Shown in pieces: positions 62,709-64,000 of a stretch of 64,000 nucleotides of DNA. Under the pieces are notes generated by a model that was not told the DNA's origin, did not search any database, and saw nothing but the letters and a program-made list of their open reading frames with translations. The stretch is from Actinomadura latina NBRC 106108 (GTDB lineage Bacteria > Actinomycetota > Actinomycetes > Streptosporangiales > Streptosporangiaceae): positions 310,001 through 374,000 of the forward strand of contig NZ_BCQS01000011.1 of assembly GCF_001552195.1 (NCBI RefSeq), given 5' to 3'. Position numbers and translations under genes: made by a program. Numbering within the stretch: position 1 is the stretch's first letter; every line of letters begins with the position of its first letter.

Positions 62709-62720
62709 GTGCAATGTCAC
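62709..62720. promoter_or_regulatory. Weak match to the shared operator before the liv-type operon
   Basis: GTGCAATGTCAC matches GTGMAATTGCAS at nine or ten of twelve positions, depending on ambiguity, and lies 66 bases before the binding-protein start. It is weaker than the other sites and may not be functional. Confidence 0.35.
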
Positions 62721-62785
62721 ATGTCATACGGAGACGGTCGCATCGGCGCAGCGCCACCTTGACCGCCTCAGAAGGGAAGACCCGG

Positions 62786-63937
62786 ATGAAGAAGCTCGCG
62801 TTGGGCGCCGTCCTCGGAGCGGCGTCCCTGGCGGTGTCCGCCTGCGGCCAGGGACTGCTCGGTTCGGACGACACCGCGGATTCGGGCCCGATCGTGATCG
62901 GGATGGTGGTCCCGTTGTCGGGCGCCAGCGCCGACATCGGCCCGTACATGAAGAACGGCGCCCAGATGGCCGTCGACGAGATCAACGCGCGCGGCGGCGT
63001 CCACGGCCGGACGCTGCGGCTGCGCGCTGAGGACGGCGCCTGCGACCCGAAGACCGCGGTCGCGGCGGCCAGCAAGCTGGTCGCCGCCGAGATCGTCGTC
63101 TCGGTGGGCGGCTACTGCTCAGGGGCGACGCTGCCCACGCTCCCCGTCTTCGACCGCGCCGCGATCCCGATGATCATCCCCGCGGCGAACTCCACCGAAC
63201 TGGTCGAGCAGCGGCTCGAGCACGTGTTCCTGCTCAACGGGACCGGCGACCAGCAGGCGCTGGCGGCGATGAACTGGATGGCCAAGAGCGGCGCACGGAA
63301 GGTCGCGGTCCTGCACGACAACACGTCCTACTCCAAGGACATCGCAACGCGGACCGCCACCGCGCTCGAGAAGCCCGGTGGCCCGGAGAAGACGGCTTTG
63401 GACGCCGTCAACCCCGGTGAGAGCGACTACTCCGCGAACATCGCGAACGTCCTGAAGACCGGACCCGACTTCATCTACTGGACCGGTTACTACCAGGAGG
63501 GCGGCCTACTCGTACGGCAGTTCCGGCAGGCCGGGTACAAGGGCGCGTTCATGGTCGGCGACGGCTCGGTGGACGCCAAACTCATCAAGATCGCCGGGGA
63601 GAAGGCCGCGGACGGCGTCTACGCCACCATGACTCAGACGCCCGACACGATCGAGGGTGCGGGCGGCTGGATCGCCACCTACAAGCGGAAGTTCGGCAGT
63701 GACCCCGGCCCGTACTCGACCCAGTCCTACGACGCGGTGCGGGTCGCGGCCGAGGCCGTCGCCAAGGCCGGCGGCACCGACGGCGACAAGGTCGCGAAGG
63801 AACTCGCGGACATCGACGGCTTCCCGATCTTCTCCGGGCCGCTGAAGTTCACCCCGCGGCACACGCTCAGCAACGGCGGCTTCGTGATCCTCGTGGTCAA
63901 GGACGGCGCCTTCGAGTTGCACGACGCGCTGAAGTAG
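62786..63937 (+). CDS. Branched-chain amino-acid-type ABC binding lipoprotein (LivJ-like)
   Basis: The 383-residue protein has a lipoprotein signal with lipobox SAC (VSACGQG) and the periplasmic-binding fold type I layout of LivJ proteins (VIGMVVPLSGASADIG, INARGGVHGR, and FIYWTGYYQEGGLLVRQF). It should bind leucine, isoleucine, valine or related compounds. The start is the ATG at 62786 with GAAGGGA six bases upstream. The next gene, beginning 6 bases after the stop, starts as LivH, so the transporter operon continues beyond the window. Confidence 0.88.
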   Translation: MKKLALGAVLGAASLAVSACGQGLLGSDDTADSGPIVIGMVVPLSGASADIGPYMKNGAQMAVDEINARGGVHGRTLRLRAEDGACDPKTAVAAASKLVAAEIVVSVGGYCSGATLPTLPVFDRAAIPMIIPAANSTELVEQRLEHVFLLNGTGDQQALAAMNWMAKSGARKVAVLHDNTSYSKDIATRTATALEKPGGPEKTALDAVNPGESDYSANIANVLKTGPDFIYWTGYYQEGGLLVRQFRQAGYKGAFMVGDGSVDAKLIKIAGEKAADGVYATMTQTPDTIEGAGGWIATYKRKFGSDPGPYSTQSYDAVRVAAEAVAKAGGTDGDKVAKELADIDGFPIFSGPLKFTPRHTLSNGGFVILVVKDGAFELHDALK

Positions 63938-63943
63938 CCGCCG

Positions 63944-64000
63944 ATGTCGCAATTGATCTGGAACGGGCTTTTCGTCGGCTCGTTCTACGCACTGGTCGCG
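63944..64000 (+). CDS. ABC permease, start of LivH-like gene (partial)
   Basis: The final 57 bases encode MSQLIWNGLFVGSFYALVA, a typical first helix of a branched-chain amino-acid ABC permease, beginning 6 bases after the binding-protein stop. The gene continues past the window. Confidence 0.7.
   Translation, partial: MSQLIWNGLFVGSFYALVA

Overview
The window is high-GC DNA (mostly around 70% G+C) from a soil-type actinomycete. Scr1-like XRE regulators with DUF397 partners, DUF6879- and DUF6082-type proteins, a GH6-CBM2 cellulase, many GTG starts and ATGA/GTGA overlaps all fit a streptosporangialean or Thermomonosporaceae-like genome such as Actinomadura. That placement is inference; no rRNA or other marker gene is present.

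Bases 1-7934 hold ion transport and a cellulase: the end of a spermidine-synthase-like gene, a CLC channel with CBS domains, NhaA, a CPA1 Na+/H+ antiporter, a secreted GH6-CBM2 cellulase, and a truncated second copy of the CPA1 antiporter. Both antiporters and the broken copy share a conserved, foldable 5' leader that I read as a candidate cation (nhaA-type) riboswitch. The broken copy arose from a segmental duplication of about 526 bp. Bases 8031-10683 are an arsenic operon: arsR with an operator and probable leaderless start, an alpha/beta hydrolase, a small membrane protein, and arsM. Bases 10684-11474 hold a decayed Clp-N/ClpX-zinc-finger gene.

Bases 11475-44228 form a defence-island-like region. 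Module 1 is a soluble Ser/Thr kinase, a SNF2 helicase and a 1685-aa N6-adenine methyltransferase, followed by an EcsC/TerB-like protein. Module 2 is a 2170-aa DEAD/DEAH helicase with DUF1998 (DrmA/B- or DruE-like), a RelE-like/UvrD fusion helicase and a second soluble Ser/Thr kinase, all overlapping by 4 bases. Between them lie an anti-sigma-type ATPase, an XRE/DUF397 set, an orphan radical SAM protein, an HExxH metallopeptidase coupled to a two-helix membrane protein, a STAND NTPase with a TPR-like C-terminus coupled to an APH-fold kinase, and a DUF6879/DUF6082 cluster. Two kinase-plus-helicase modules at the edges of one island resemble DISARM, Pgl/BREX type 2 and Druantia but match none of them exactly. 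This is the best candidate for an undescribed system. Bases 44262-46660 are a scrap zone: a CoiA-like stub, IS1380 and IS3 remnants and a GH63 fragment.

Bases 46718-64000 form a peptide-degradation and uptake region: a secreted S33 peptidase, an M9 collagenase with PKD and PPC domains, an Opp/Dpp-type ABC transporter operon, an M24 Xaa-Pro-type peptidase, a secreted S1 protease, GntR and LysR regulators, an RsbW-like protein, and the start of a branched-chain amino-acid ABC operon. A 12-base motif, GTGMAATTGCAS, lies in the promoter regions of the S33/M9, SBP/M24 and S1 genes, with a weaker match before the liv-type operon, so these genes are probably one regulon.
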